The notes beneath the pieces are model-generated. The model had not been told where the DNA came from. It did not search any database and worked only from the letters and a program-made list of their open reading frames with translations. Below are positions 23,082-32,100 of a stretch of DNA of 43,687 nt, in pieces. The position numbers and the translations under genes were made by a program. Numbering within the stretch: position 1 is the first letter of the stretch; each line of letters begins with the position of its first letter. This DNA comes from Lachnospiraceae bacterium UBA5899. GTDB lineage: Bacteria; Bacillota; Clostridia; Lachnospirales; Lachnospiraceae. The DNA lies in NCBI GenBank assembly GCA_002432425.1, contig DJEL01000043.1, forward strand, positions 1,148 through 44,834, given 5' to 3'.

Positions 23082-24443
23082 TTGGCATTTAACAGCATTC
23101 ATTTTTTACTTTATTTTTTACCTGCTTTTATGCTGGTGTATTATCTGACTCCGGCAAAAGCAAAGAATTTTGTGCTGCTTGCGGGCAGTCTTGTTTTTTA
23201 TACATGCGGAGAACCCTGGTATATCCTGCTTCTTGTGATGTCTGTGCTGCTTAATTTCTTCTCGGCAAAGATGATTGACCGTGTGAAGGGGCAGGGGGAC
23301 AGGCGGGCTGTCTTTTTCGTGACGCTTCTGATTGATGTGGGGATATTGCTGTTCTTTAAGCTTTCGCCGCTTATGCAGAAATGGCTGGGCGGAGAAATTG
23401 CGCTGCCCCTCGGCATCAGCTTCTACACATTCCAGATTTTATCCTATCTGATAGATGTGTACCGGAAGGAAATTCCGGCGGAAAAATCCCTGGTTTCGTT
23501 TGCCACGTATGCGGCTATGTTTCCCCAGATTTCTTCCGGACCGATTGTGTATTACAATGAGATTTCGGGGGCTCTTCACGGCAGAAAGGTCACCTTAAAG
23601 GATTTGGACAGCGGTCTGAAGACCTTTGTGTACGGTCTTTGCATGAAAATTTTAGTGGCGGACAGACTGGCAATTCTGTGGCACGAGCTGCAGACAACGG
23701 GCTTTGTGAGCATCAGTACGCCGCTTGCGTGGCTGGGAGCTTTTTCCTATTCCATGCAGCTTTATTTTGACTTCTGCGGCTATTCCCTGATGGCGGTCGG
23801 GCTGGGACACATGCTCGGCTTTAAGCTTCCGCAGAACTTCAACCTGCCTTATATGGCAAAAAGCATACGGGAGTTTTACCGCCGCTGGCATATGACTTTG
23901 GGAAGATGGTTCCGGAAATACATTTACATTCCGCTTGGCGGCAGCAGGAGAGGGCTTGCCGTGACGCTGCGGAACCTGCTGATTGTCTGGCTGCTCACCT
24001 CTTTCTGGCACGGTGCGGGCGCCCATTTCTTTTTCTGGGGACTGGGACTCTGCCTGTTTATCATGCTGGAGCGTATCATGGATATGGGCGGCGTTCTGTC
24101 AAGAAGCAAGGTTTTCGGGCATCTGTATGTACTCTTTGTGGTGCCGCTTACGTGGGTATGCTTTGCCATAGCGGACTTGGGCGATTTACGGACGTACTTC
24201 GGCAGGCTGTTCGGCTTTGTGAGCGGCGTCAATGTGAAAGCCGGGGATTTTGTGCAGGCGCTTCAGAATTACGGTCTGTATCTGGCAGTTGGCGTGCTGC
24301 TTTGCACTCCGCTTCCGAAAAAGCTTTTTGAACGCTTCAAAAACAATTTCTTCGGCATGGTTATTCTGGCAATTTTGTTCTGGATGTGCGTGGACAGGAT
24401 TTATTCCGCAGGCAACAATCCGTTTATGTATCTGAGATTTTAG
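23082..24443 (+). CDS. MBOAT family O-acyltransferase (AlgI/DltB-like)
   Basis: This 453-residue polytopic protein has about 11 helices. It has the MBOAT hallmarks ALPLGISFYTFQ, MFPQISSGPIVYY, YFDFCGYSLMAVGLG, RRWHMTLGRWFRKYIYIPLG and the catalytic His in SFWHGAGAHFFFWG. AlgI-like proteins pass acyl groups through the membrane to an SGNH partner that modifies a surface polymer. The start must be TTG (23082, or 23076) because a stop precedes in frame and no ATG fits. The SGNH gene follows by 16 bases. Confidence 0.93.
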   Translation: MAFNSIHFLLYFLPAFMLVYYLTPAKAKNFVLLAGSLVFYTCGEPWYILLLVMSVLLNFFSAKMIDRVKGQGDRRAVFFVTLLIDVGILLFFKLSPLMQKWLGGEIALPLGISFYTFQILSYLIDVYRKEIPAEKSLVSFATYAAMFPQISSGPIVYYNEISGALHGRKVTLKDLDSGLKTFVYGLCMKILVADRLAILWHELQTTGFVSISTPLAWLGAFSYSMQLYFDFCGYSLMAVGLGHMLGFKLPQNFNLPYMAKSIREFYRRWHMTLGRWFRKYIYIPLGGSRRGLAVTLRNLLIVWLLTSFWHGAGAHFFFWGLGLCLFIMLERIMDMGGVLSRSKVFGHLYVLFVVPLTWVCFAIADLGDLRTYFGRLFGFVSGVNVKAGDFVQALQNYGLYLAVGVLLCTPLPKKLFERFKNNFFGMVILAILFWMCVDRIYSAGNNPFMYLRF

Positions 24444-24459
24444 TAAGGATGTAAGAAAA

Positions 24460-25344
24460 GTGAAAGCGCTTAAGAACTTAAAATACATGGTTTTTATTTT
24501 CATATTGGTACTGACAGGGATTGCGTACTATGAACGGCAGGACATCAGGGATTTTATCGGCGGCTTCCTGCATCCGGAGACGGAAAATCCCGGCGGAAAT
24601 TCCGGTACGGTTTCGGGCGGGGATGCGTCCGGCGGCGATGCTTCGGTATCCGGCGGGGACAGTGTGTCCGGAGGAAACAGCATTTCCGGCGGCGACGGTG
24701 TTCTGACGGGAAGTGTTTCCGGTGGCGACGGCACGGTGCGCTGGCGTTATCAGACGGTGGATGAGTCCTATTTTGATGATGCGGTATTTATCGGCGACTC
24801 CCGTACCGTGGGGCTGTACGATTACGCGGGGCTTTCCAACACCACCTTTTATGCCTCTACGGGTCTTACGGTTTACAAGGTCTTTTCAGCACCCATTGTT
24901 TCCGAGCCCGGACAGAAGAATAAAATTACGGTGGAAGAGGCGCTTAGTGAGCATCAGTTCAAGAAAATTTATTTTATGATTGGCATTAATGAAATGGGCA
25001 CCGGTACGGTGGACACCTTCATGGAAAAATATAAGGAAGTGGTGGCGCATCTGCAGGAGCTGCAGCCGGATGCCATTATCTACCTGCAGGCTATCATGCG
25101 GGTGAGCACCGAGCGTTCCAATAAGGGCGACTATATCAACAATCCCGGCATTGATGCGAGAAATGCGGAAATCGCCAAGTTAGCGGACAACAAAAAGATA
25201 TTCTATCTGGATGTAAATCCCCTTGTCTGCGACGATACGGGCGGACTGATAAAAGAAGATACCTTTGACGGCGTACACTTAAAAGCAGCCTATATTGATA
25301 TCTGGAAGCAATTTTTGATGGACCACGCCATAGAATTTTATTAA
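24460..25344 (+). CDS. SGNH/GDSL hydrolase-like protein with Ser-Gly-Gly-Asp linker
   Basis: This 294-residue protein starts at GTG. One N-terminal membrane helix (about residues 8-23) anchors it outside the cell. A low-complexity linker (about 48-92) of seven to eight VSGGD/ISGGD-type units follows, then an SGNH domain with block I FIGDSRTVG, block III IGINEMG and block V DGVHL. As the partner of the MBOAT protein it probably places acetyl or another acyl group on a cell-wall or capsule polymer. AAGGA lies at long spacing, so translation may be coupled. Confidence 0.9.
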   Translation: MKALKNLKYMVFIFILVLTGIAYYERQDIRDFIGGFLHPETENPGGNSGTVSGGDASGGDASVSGGDSVSGGNSISGGDGVLTGSVSGGDGTVRWRYQTVDESYFDDAVFIGDSRTVGLYDYAGLSNTTFYASTGLTVYKVFSAPIVSEPGQKNKITVEEALSEHQFKKIYFMIGINEMGTGTVDTFMEKYKEVVAHLQELQPDAIIYLQAIMRVSTERSNKGDYINNPGIDARNAEIAKLADNKKIFYLDVNPLVCDDTGGLIKEDTFDGVHLKAAYIDIWKQFLMDHAIEFY

Positions 25345-25512
25345 GACACCAGGGTAATAAGCCGGGTACCCACGCTATGCTTGCATAAGCGGGGGCATCC
25401 GGCTTCATTACCCGCACGGAATGAGCATAAAAGGGGAGCGTAAGCGCCCCGATATGCGAATTTCGGGCAGGATTGCGGGAGGGCGGAGCCCGGAGCAATC
25501 CGTATGGTGTCT
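25344..25512. other. densely base-paired closed element (structured RNA or mobile palindromic repeat)
   Basis: AGACACCA (25344-25351) pairs with TGGTGTCT (25505-25512) and closes three hairpins. (1) 25352-25413: GGGTAAT and AAGCCGG pair with CCGGCTT and ATTACCC (one bulge), continued by ACCC/GGGG and CGCT/AGCG. (2) 25425-25457: GCATA/TATGC, then GGGG/CCCC, with a GTAA tetraloop. (3) 25470-25501: GGATTGC/GCAATCC around GGGC/GCCC. The first pairing base is the last base of the upstream stop codon; the dipeptidase ribosome site follows by about 20 bases. I match it to no RNA class I know. Confidence 0.7.
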
Positions 25513-25546
25513 GTTGTCTAAAATATCATAACAAGGAGCGTACAAA

Positions 25547-26665
25547 ATGCGGATAGCGGATATGCATTGCGATACCATATCGGAGTTACTTAGGCAGAGA
25601 AGAGAACAGGCATCTGCCGCAGAAAACACCACAGAAGCACCGGCAGGAGGACAGACTGAGGAAGGAAAAGCTGCAGCAGATACGCAGCCAAACATCAGGC
25701 AGAACACCTGTCATGTGGACCTTATGAAAATGCAGAAGAGCGGCTATGTGCTGCAGAATTTTGCCCTGTTTGTGAACCTGGGAAAAGTGAAGGATGCCTG
25801 GCAGGAAGTACAAAAGCTGCGGGCACTCTACGAAGAAGAACTTCAGAAAAATCAGGATATTATCGCACCGGTGTATTCCTATGCGGATATAGAGAAAAAT
25901 CTGGCGGACGGAAAAATGTCCGCCATGCTTACCGTGGAGGAAGGCGGTGTATGCGGCGGACAGACAGAGCGCCTGCGGGAACTTTATAAGCAGGGCGTCC
26001 GCATGATGACGCTTTCGTGGAATTACAAAAATGAACTGGGACACCCCAATCTGTATGCCGAACTGCGAAACAGCATCCGGGCGGAGGAGCCGCACTTAAC
26101 CCCGGAAGAACAGGATTATGCCCTGCAGAAATACTTAAATACGCCCGACACGGAGCATGGCCTGACGAAAAAAGGCAGGGAATTTGTGGAGTGCATGGAA
26201 GAAATGGGAATGATTGTGGATGTTTCCCATATGTCGGATGCGGGATTTTTCGATGTGCTGCAGATGACAAAGAAGCCCTTTGTGGCAAGCCACAGCAATG
26301 CGAGAGTACTCTGTCCCTGCACCAGAAATCTGACGGACGATATGATACGGGCACTGGCGGCAAAAGGCGGTGTGGCGGGCTTAAATTTCTGCGCGGACTT
26401 TCTTTCGCCCTGCAGAGCCGGTGTGAAAAATCCGGGAACCATTGCCGATATTGTGCGGCATGCTTCCCATATGGTTAAAATCGGCGGAGAAGATTTCGTG
26501 GGACTGGGCAGTGATTTTGACGGCATTGATACCCACGCAGAACTGCCGGGAGCAGACTGCATGGACAGATTGTTTGCCGCCTTAAAGAAGAACGGATTTA
26601 CCGAAAGGCAGATTGATAAAATTTTCTGCAAAAATGTGATGCGCCTGTACCGGGAGGTACTGTAA
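25547..26665 (+). CDS. membrane dipeptidase-like enzyme (peptidase M19)
   Basis: This 372-residue zinc dipeptidase has MHCDT (H7, D9), bridging Glu in VEEGG (E131), DVSHMS (H228), ASHSNAR (H249) and GSDFDG (D323). M19 enzymes cleave dipeptides, including D-amino-acid or cysteinyl-glycine types. No signal peptide is seen, so it is cytoplasmic despite the family name. A low-complexity stretch rich in Ala, Glu, Thr and Gly (residues about 19-53) interrupts the N-terminus, and a second, milder insertion (about 172-205) lies before GLTKKG. AAGGAG precedes the ATG. The structured element lies just upstream. Confidence 0.92.
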   Translation: MRIADMHCDTISELLRQRREQASAAENTTEAPAGGQTEEGKAAADTQPNIRQNTCHVDLMKMQKSGYVLQNFALFVNLGKVKDAWQEVQKLRALYEEELQKNQDIIAPVYSYADIEKNLADGKMSAMLTVEEGGVCGGQTERLRELYKQGVRMMTLSWNYKNELGHPNLYAELRNSIRAEEPHLTPEEQDYALQKYLNTPDTEHGLTKKGREFVECMEEMGMIVDVSHMSDAGFFDVLQMTKKPFVASHSNARVLCPCTRNLTDDMIRALAAKGGVAGLNFCADFLSPCRAGVKNPGTIADIVRHASHMVKIGGEDFVGLGSDFDGIDTHAELPGADCMDRLFAALKKNGFTERQIDKIFCKNVMRLYREVL

Positions 26666-26670
26666 AAAAC

Positions 26671-26766
26671 GTTAAACGGCAGGCATTTTGTAAAGGCTGC
26701 TGCTAATTGACAGGCGTTTTGTAAAGAGCTGCTGCTGTTAATCGGCAAGCGCTTCGTAAAAGGCTC
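26671..26766. repeat. degenerate tandem copies of the HAD-IIA gene 3' end
   Basis: On the minus strand the last codons of the HAD-IIA gene (RAFYEALAD, stop, CAGCAGCAG) are followed by two shorter imperfect copies (CTTTACAAAACGCCTG..., CTTTACAAAATGCCTG...), each about 35 bp and ending in AGCAGCAGC or a similar run. The extra copies lie past the stop codon. Confidence 0.7.
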
Positions 26767-27547
26767 TGATGTTTTCAAAGGCATAGGTCGGTTTATAAGA
26801 GGATGAGGCCACTTCTTCGGGAGTGGCTTCTCCTGTATATACCACACAGGTGTCCACACCGGCGTTGATACCGCATAAAATATCCGTGTAAAGACGGTCG
26901 CCCACCACAATGGTTTCTTCCTTGGAGAAGCCGTAGGTTTTCTGACAGAGCTCCACCATTTCGGGAGCGGGCTTTCCCAAGTAAACCGGTTTTTTTCCGG
27001 TGGAAGAGGTGAGCATGTTGCAGATGGAGCCGCAGTCGGGAATAAAGCCGAAGTCAATGGGGCAGCATAAGTCAGGGTTTGTGGCGTAAAACGGCACATT
27101 GAGAGTGGTCAGTACCTCACAGGTTTTGATGAGCTTTTCATAGGTGAGCTCGCTGTCGTAAGCGACCAGTATGCAGGCAATGTCCGGCTCTGCCTGTTCC
27201 GTAACAAGAAGTCCTTTGCTTCGGAGCTCCTTAATATAGGAAGCGGTTCCCAGCACATAGATTTTTTTGCCGTTAAAATGCTCCTGCATAAAAAGGGTGG
27301 TGACGTAGCCTGCCGTGGCAAACTGCTTTTCCTCCGTGGCAAGTCCGAAGCAGTCTGCAAATTTTTTTACATAATCGTCATTGCTTTTGGTGGAGTTGTT
27401 GGTGATAAAGCAGGCGGCGCCGCCGATGGACTTAATGTAGGAAATCAGCTCGGCACTGCCGTCAAATAAGGTGTTTCCCACAGCAATGGTGCCGTCTATA
27501 TCAAATAAAAACAATTTCTTTTTTTTCAGATTGTTCATGCCGCACAT
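26738..27547 (-). CDS. HAD-IIA family phosphatase (NagD-like)
   Basis: This 269-residue hydrolase has motif I FDIDGTI, motif II ITNNST, the conserved Lys in YLGKPAPE and motif IV VVGDRLYTDI, with a C2-type cap. NagD-like enzymes remove phosphate from nucleotides, sugars or pyridoxal phosphate; the substrate is open. AAGGAG 7 bases before the first ATG (27547) supports that start. It is transcribed from its own promoter, divergent from exoA. Confidence 0.93.
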   Translation of the reverse strand: MCGMNNLKKKKLFLFDIDGTIAVGNTLFDGSAELISYIKSIGGAACFITNNSTKSNDDYVKKFADCFGLATEEKQFATAGYVTTLFMQEHFNGKKIYVLGTASYIKELRSKGLLVTEQAEPDIACILVAYDSELTYEKLIKTCEVLTTLNVPFYATNPDLCCPIDFGFIPDCGSICNMLTSSTGKKPVYLGKPAPEMVELCQKTYGFSKEETIVVGDRLYTDILCGINAGVDTCVVYTGEATPEEVASSSYKPTYAFENIRAFYEALAD

Positions 27548-27596
27548 AAGGGTTCTCCTTGCCTTTTGTTTTCCTTAGTATGTCAGGAATGCCCTT

Positions 27597-27626
27597 ATTA
27601 TATAGCACGGAGAAAGGAAATGTAAA
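27597..27626 (-). promoter_or_regulatory. promoter of the HAD-IIA gene
   Basis: Minus strand TTTACA (27626-27621), 18 bases, TATAAT (27602-27597). Confidence 0.65.
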
Positions 27627-27630
27627 TAGC

Positions 27631-27659
27631 TTGCCCCCGTTTTCCCCGCATGGTAAAAT
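27631..27659 (+). promoter_or_regulatory. exoA promoter
   Basis: TTGCCC (27631-27636), 17 bases, TAAAAT (27654-27659), 60 bases before the ATG. It is back to back with the promoter of the HAD-IIA gene. Confidence 0.65.
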
Positions 27660-27719
27660 AAAAGGAAAAGTAAAAATAAGAAATTAGGGAAAGAATACAG
27701 AAAGAAAAGAGGAAGCAAT

Positions 27720-28472
27720 ATGAAACTGATTTCATGGAATGTAAACGGACTTCGTGCCTGTGTGGATAAAGGATTTATGGATTTTTTTAAGGAAGCGGAT
27801 GCGGATGTTTTCTGTATTCAGGAGTCCAAGCTCCAGGCGGGACAGATTGACCTGCCGCTTGAGGGGTATCACCAGTACTGGAATTATGCGGAAAAGAAAG
27901 GGTATTCCGGTACGGCGCTTTTTACCAAACAGGAGCCTCTGAGTGTTACCTACGGCATAGGCATCCCGGAGCATGACAAAGAGGGACGTGTGATTACAGC
28001 GGAATTTGCAGATTTTTATGTGGTGACGGTCTACACGCCCAACTCCCAGAGGGAGCTTACGAGACTATCCTACCGTATGGAATGGGAAGCGGCATTTTTA
28101 GCCTATATCAACGGGCTGAACGAAAAGAAGCCGGTTATTTTCTGCGGTGACTTAAACGTTGCCCACAAGGAAATCGATTTGAAAAATCCTAAGACAAACC
28201 GCCACAATGCCGGATTTACGGATGAGGAGAGGGGCTGCTTTGACAAGGTGCTTGAGAGCGGCTACATCGACACCTTCCGCTATTTTTACCCGGATGCGGA
28301 GGGTATCTATTCCTGGTGGTCCTATATGTTCAAATCCAGAGAGAAGAACGCAGGCTGGCGTATTGACTATTTTGTGGTGTCCAAAGCGCTGGAGGACAGG
28401 CTGGAAGGAGCATCCATCCATACGACGGTCATGGGCTCCGACCATTGCCCCGTGGAACTGGATATCCGATAA
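27720..28472 (+). CDS. exoA: exodeoxyribonuclease III (AP endonuclease)
   Basis: This 250-residue enzyme cuts DNA at abasic sites and removes 3' blocks in base-excision repair. Motifs: LISWNVNGLRA, the metal Glu in IQESKLQ, VYTPNSQ, GDLNVAH (catalytic Asp and Asn), WRIDYFVVS and GSDHCPVEL (Asp-His). GAGGAAGC precedes the ATG. The 3-methyladenine glycosylase gene follows by 17 bases, so the glycosylase and the AP endonuclease that acts after it are made together. Confidence 0.97.
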   Translation: MKLISWNVNGLRACVDKGFMDFFKEADADVFCIQESKLQAGQIDLPLEGYHQYWNYAEKKGYSGTALFTKQEPLSVTYGIGIPEHDKEGRVITAEFADFYVVTVYTPNSQRELTRLSYRMEWEAAFLAYINGLNEKKPVIFCGDLNVAHKEIDLKNPKTNRHNAGFTDEERGCFDKVLESGYIDTFRYFYPDAEGIYSWWSYMFKSREKNAGWRIDYFVVSKALEDRLEGASIHTTVMGSDHCPVELDIR

Positions 28473-28489
28473 AGGAGCGGAATGTAAAG

Positions 28490-29131
28490 ATGCCGGAAAA
28501 GAACCGATTGCCGAGAGAATTTTTTATGACGGATGCCCTTGTTTTGTCACAGGCGCTGCTTGGAAAAATCATGGTGCACCGGACTCCTTACGGAACCGTA
28601 AGGGGCATCATTACCGAGACAGAAGCCTATATGGGCGTGGAGGACAAAGGCTCCCACACCTACATGGGACGCCGGACGGAGCGCACGGAGCCCATGTTTC
28701 ACATAGGCGGAACTTCCTATGTGTATTTCATATACGGCATGTATAACTGTATGAATATTACGGCGGGAGAGGCGGAAATTCCGCAGGCAGCGCTTATCCG
28801 GGCGGTGGAACCGGCGGACGAAGCATCCCGGGAAATCATGGAGAGGCTTCGGGCGGAGAAGCTGTCACGCAGGAAAAAAACTCCGGAACACGCGGGCACG
28901 CAGCTTCCGGCTTCCGTGCGGAAGCATCTGGCGGACGGACCGGGCAAGCTTTGTATCGCCATGGACATTACCAAGAAGGACAACGATGTGGACATGGCGG
29001 AAAGCGAAGATTTTTTTCTGACAGAGGGCATAGAAGTAGAGGAAGCACAGATTGAGAAGGGAAAGCGGATTGGCATTGATTATGCGGAAGAAGCCGCCGA
29101 TTACCTGTGGCGGTTTACCCTGAAAAAATAG
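28490..29131 (+). CDS. DNA-3-methyladenine glycosylase (AAG/Mpg family)
   Basis: This 213-residue enzyme removes alkylated purines from DNA. It shows LPREFFMTDALVLSQALLGK, the catalytic Glu in ITETEAYMG, SHTYMGRRTERTEPMF and the intercalating-Tyr loop GGTSYVYFIYGMYNCMN, all typical of the Mpg fold. The C-terminal half carries DGPGKLCIAM. The start at 28490 follows AAAGGAG at a long spacing of 11 bases; a frame back to 28445 would overlap exoA. It sits between exoA and addB in a repair operon. Confidence 0.95.
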   Translation: MPEKNRLPREFFMTDALVLSQALLGKIMVHRTPYGTVRGIITETEAYMGVEDKGSHTYMGRRTERTEPMFHIGGTSYVYFIYGMYNCMNITAGEAEIPQAALIRAVEPADEASREIMERLRAEKLSRRKKTPEHAGTQLPASVRKHLADGPGKLCIAMDITKKDNDVDMAESEDFFLTEGIEVEEAQIEKGKRIGIDYAEEAADYLWRFTLKK

Positions 29132-29151
29132 GATTTGGGAAGGATGGCGGC

Positions 29152-32100
29152 ATGAGCTTACGTTTTGTACTTGGTAGTTCCGGCTCGGGAAAGAGCATGC
29201 GGATTTACAGTGAAATCTTAAAAAGAGCAAAGAAAGAACCGGAACGGAATTTCTTAATTGTGGTGCCGGACCAGTTTACCATGCAGACCCAGAAGGAACT
29301 GATTGTGCACCCCGACAACGAAAGCCGGGGTATTTTAAATATCGATGTGTTGAGTTTCGGCAGACTTTCCCACAGGGTGTTTGAAGAGGTGGGCAGAAAA
29401 AATCTGCCGGTGCTGGACGATACGGGAAAGAGCCTGATTTTGCGGAAAGTGGCGGGGCAGTGCCAGGGAGAGCTTTCCTATCTCGGCACCTATTTACAGA
29501 AGCAGGGCTACATCCATGAAATCAAGAGCGCCATATCCGAATTCATGCAGTACGGCGTATCGGTAAAGGATGTTTCCCGGCTGATGGAGTATGCGAAGAA
29601 AAAGGGCGCCCTGTATTACAAACTGAAGGATTTGCAGGTACTGTACGACGGCTTTATGCAGTTTATCCGGGATAAATTCATCACCACGGAGGAAACGCTG
29701 GATGTGCTGTGCGAAGCCATTCACAAGTCCAAAATTGTGAAGGACAGTGTGGTGGTGTTCGATGGTTTTACCGGCTTTACACCCATCCAGTATAAGGTTA
29801 TCCGGGAGCTTTTGCTCTGTACGGAAGAAGTCTGGCTCACCATGACACTGGATGTGCGGGAAGACCCGTTTACCCTGGACGGGGAGCAGAAGCTGTTTCA
29901 TCTGAGCAAAAAGACCATAGCGGATGTCTGCCGTATTGCCAGGGACGCGGGCATTCCCCGGGGCGAAGACCTGTATATGGGAAAGGACGGCAGCTATCCC
30001 CGGTTTCAGGAAAATGCGTCCCTTGCGCATCTGGAAAAATCTCTGTTCCGGTATCCAACCGAAAAGTATGAGGGGAACCTTGTGGGAGAAGAAATCGTAT
30101 TGTTTGCCGCTTCCACCATCCGGGAAGAAGTACGGCAGATGTCCATTCTCATTGAAAAGCTTATCCGGGAAAAAGGGTATGCGTACCGGGATATTGCGGT
30201 GGTAGCGGGCGATTTGGCAGGTTATGCGGAGCAGATAAAAACACAGTTTACGCTGCTTAACATTCCCTGCTTTATCGACCGGACGAGGGGCATTGTCCTA
30301 AACCCTCTGACCGAATACATAAAGAGTGCGCTGGAAATTCTCATCTATGATTTTTCCTATGAAAGTGTATTCCGGTATCTTCGGAGCGGACTGGCGGATT
30401 TTACTCGGGAAGAAGTGGACAAGTTAGAGAATTACTGTATTCAGACGGGCATCCGGGGGAAACGTGCGTGGACGAGGCAGTTTACCCACAGAACCGCCAA
30501 AATGAAGGAAAACGTGGACATCTTATGGGAAATGGACGCACTCCGGGAAAGACTGGCGGAAGAACTTTCGCCTCTTCTTATGCTGCATTCCGACAAGACG
30601 GAAGACTATGTGAAGGCATTGTATGACTTCCTCGTAAAGAACAAAGCGGCGGAAAAAACGGCGGCTTACGAAGAAAAATTTGCCCGGCAGAAGGATGCGG
30701 TCCGGGAGCGGGAATATGCGCAGGTGTACCGGCTTACCATGCAGCTTTTGGAGCAGATGATGGAGCTTTTGGAGGGTGAGAGCATGACCCTGCCCGAATT
30801 CAAGGAAATTTTAGAGGCAGGCTTCGGCGAAATTGAAGTGGGCAGCATTCCCCAGAACGTGGACAGGGTGCTGGTCGGCGACATGGAACGAACTCGCTTA
30901 AAAGAGGTAAAGGTGCTGTTTTTCGTAGGCATCAATGACGGAAATATCCCGGGCAACAACGGCAGCGGCGGCATTATTTCCGACATTGACCGGGAATTTT
31001 TACGGGAGTCGGAAATCGACCTGGCGCCCACACCCAGGCAGCAGATGTATATCCAGCGTCTGTATCTGTATCTGAATATGACAAAGCCGTCCGAACGGCT
31101 GTATCTTTCCTATTGTAAATTAAACGGAGAAGGAAAGACCCTGCGCCCATCCTATCTGGTGGATGTGGTGAAGGATTTGTTCCCCGCACTGAAGGTAAGG
31201 CTGCCGGAGCTGGCGCCTATGTATGAGCAGATTTATTCTCCGAGGGAAGGACTTCCTTATCTGGCGCAGTCCCTGCGGGATTATGCGGAGAGAGGTGACC
31301 TTGCGGTGGAGGACGGTATTTTTGCCGAAGGAGAAGGCACCGGACACAGGAGTCTGGCGGAACAGACGGATACCCTTTACGAGGCTTACCGGCAGAATGC
31401 GGACTATGCGTCGGTGGTGAAAAAGCTTATGGACGCCGCCTTTTACCACTACCGGGAGGACGGAATTTCCCGTGCGGTGGCAAAGGCTTTGTACGGCAGT
31501 ATTCTGATGAACAGCGTCAGCCGGGTGGAAACCTATGCGGCATGCGCATACCGGCATTTCCTGCAATACGGGCTGAAACTGCAGGAGCGGCAGGAATTTG
31601 GTTTTGAAGCGGTGGATATGGGAAATGTATTCCACAGTGTGCTGGAGGGATTTTCCCATGCACTGGAGGGCAGCGATTATACCTGGTTTGACTTCCCGAA
31701 GGAATTTGCGGAAAAAACCATAAAAGAGGTCATGAGCCTGTGCGCGGCGGAGTACGGCGACACCATTCTGTATGCTACGGCGCGCAATGCCTATGCCGTG
31801 GAGCGCATGGAACGTATTCTCCTGCGGACGGTGGACACGCTGCAGTATCAGTTGCGAAAGGGCTCTTTTAAGCCGGAGAGCTATGAAATGTCCTTCTCGG
31901 CGGTATCGGATTTGGACAGTGTGAACATTTCCCTTTCCGAAGAGGAAAAAATGAAGCTGCTCGGCAGGATTGACCGTGTGGACACCGTGGAATCGGAAGG
32001 AAAAATTTTTGTTAAAATCGTGGATTACAAATCCGGCAACAAAAAGTTTGACATTGCGGCGCTTTACTACGGTCTGCAGCTTCAGCTTGTGCTGTATATG

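Noticed and set aside
25344..25512. tmRNA, 6S RNA, SRP RNA, RNase P RNA or a known riboswitch
   Set aside because: None of the conserved core sequences I know for these is present; the four-stem order does not match.
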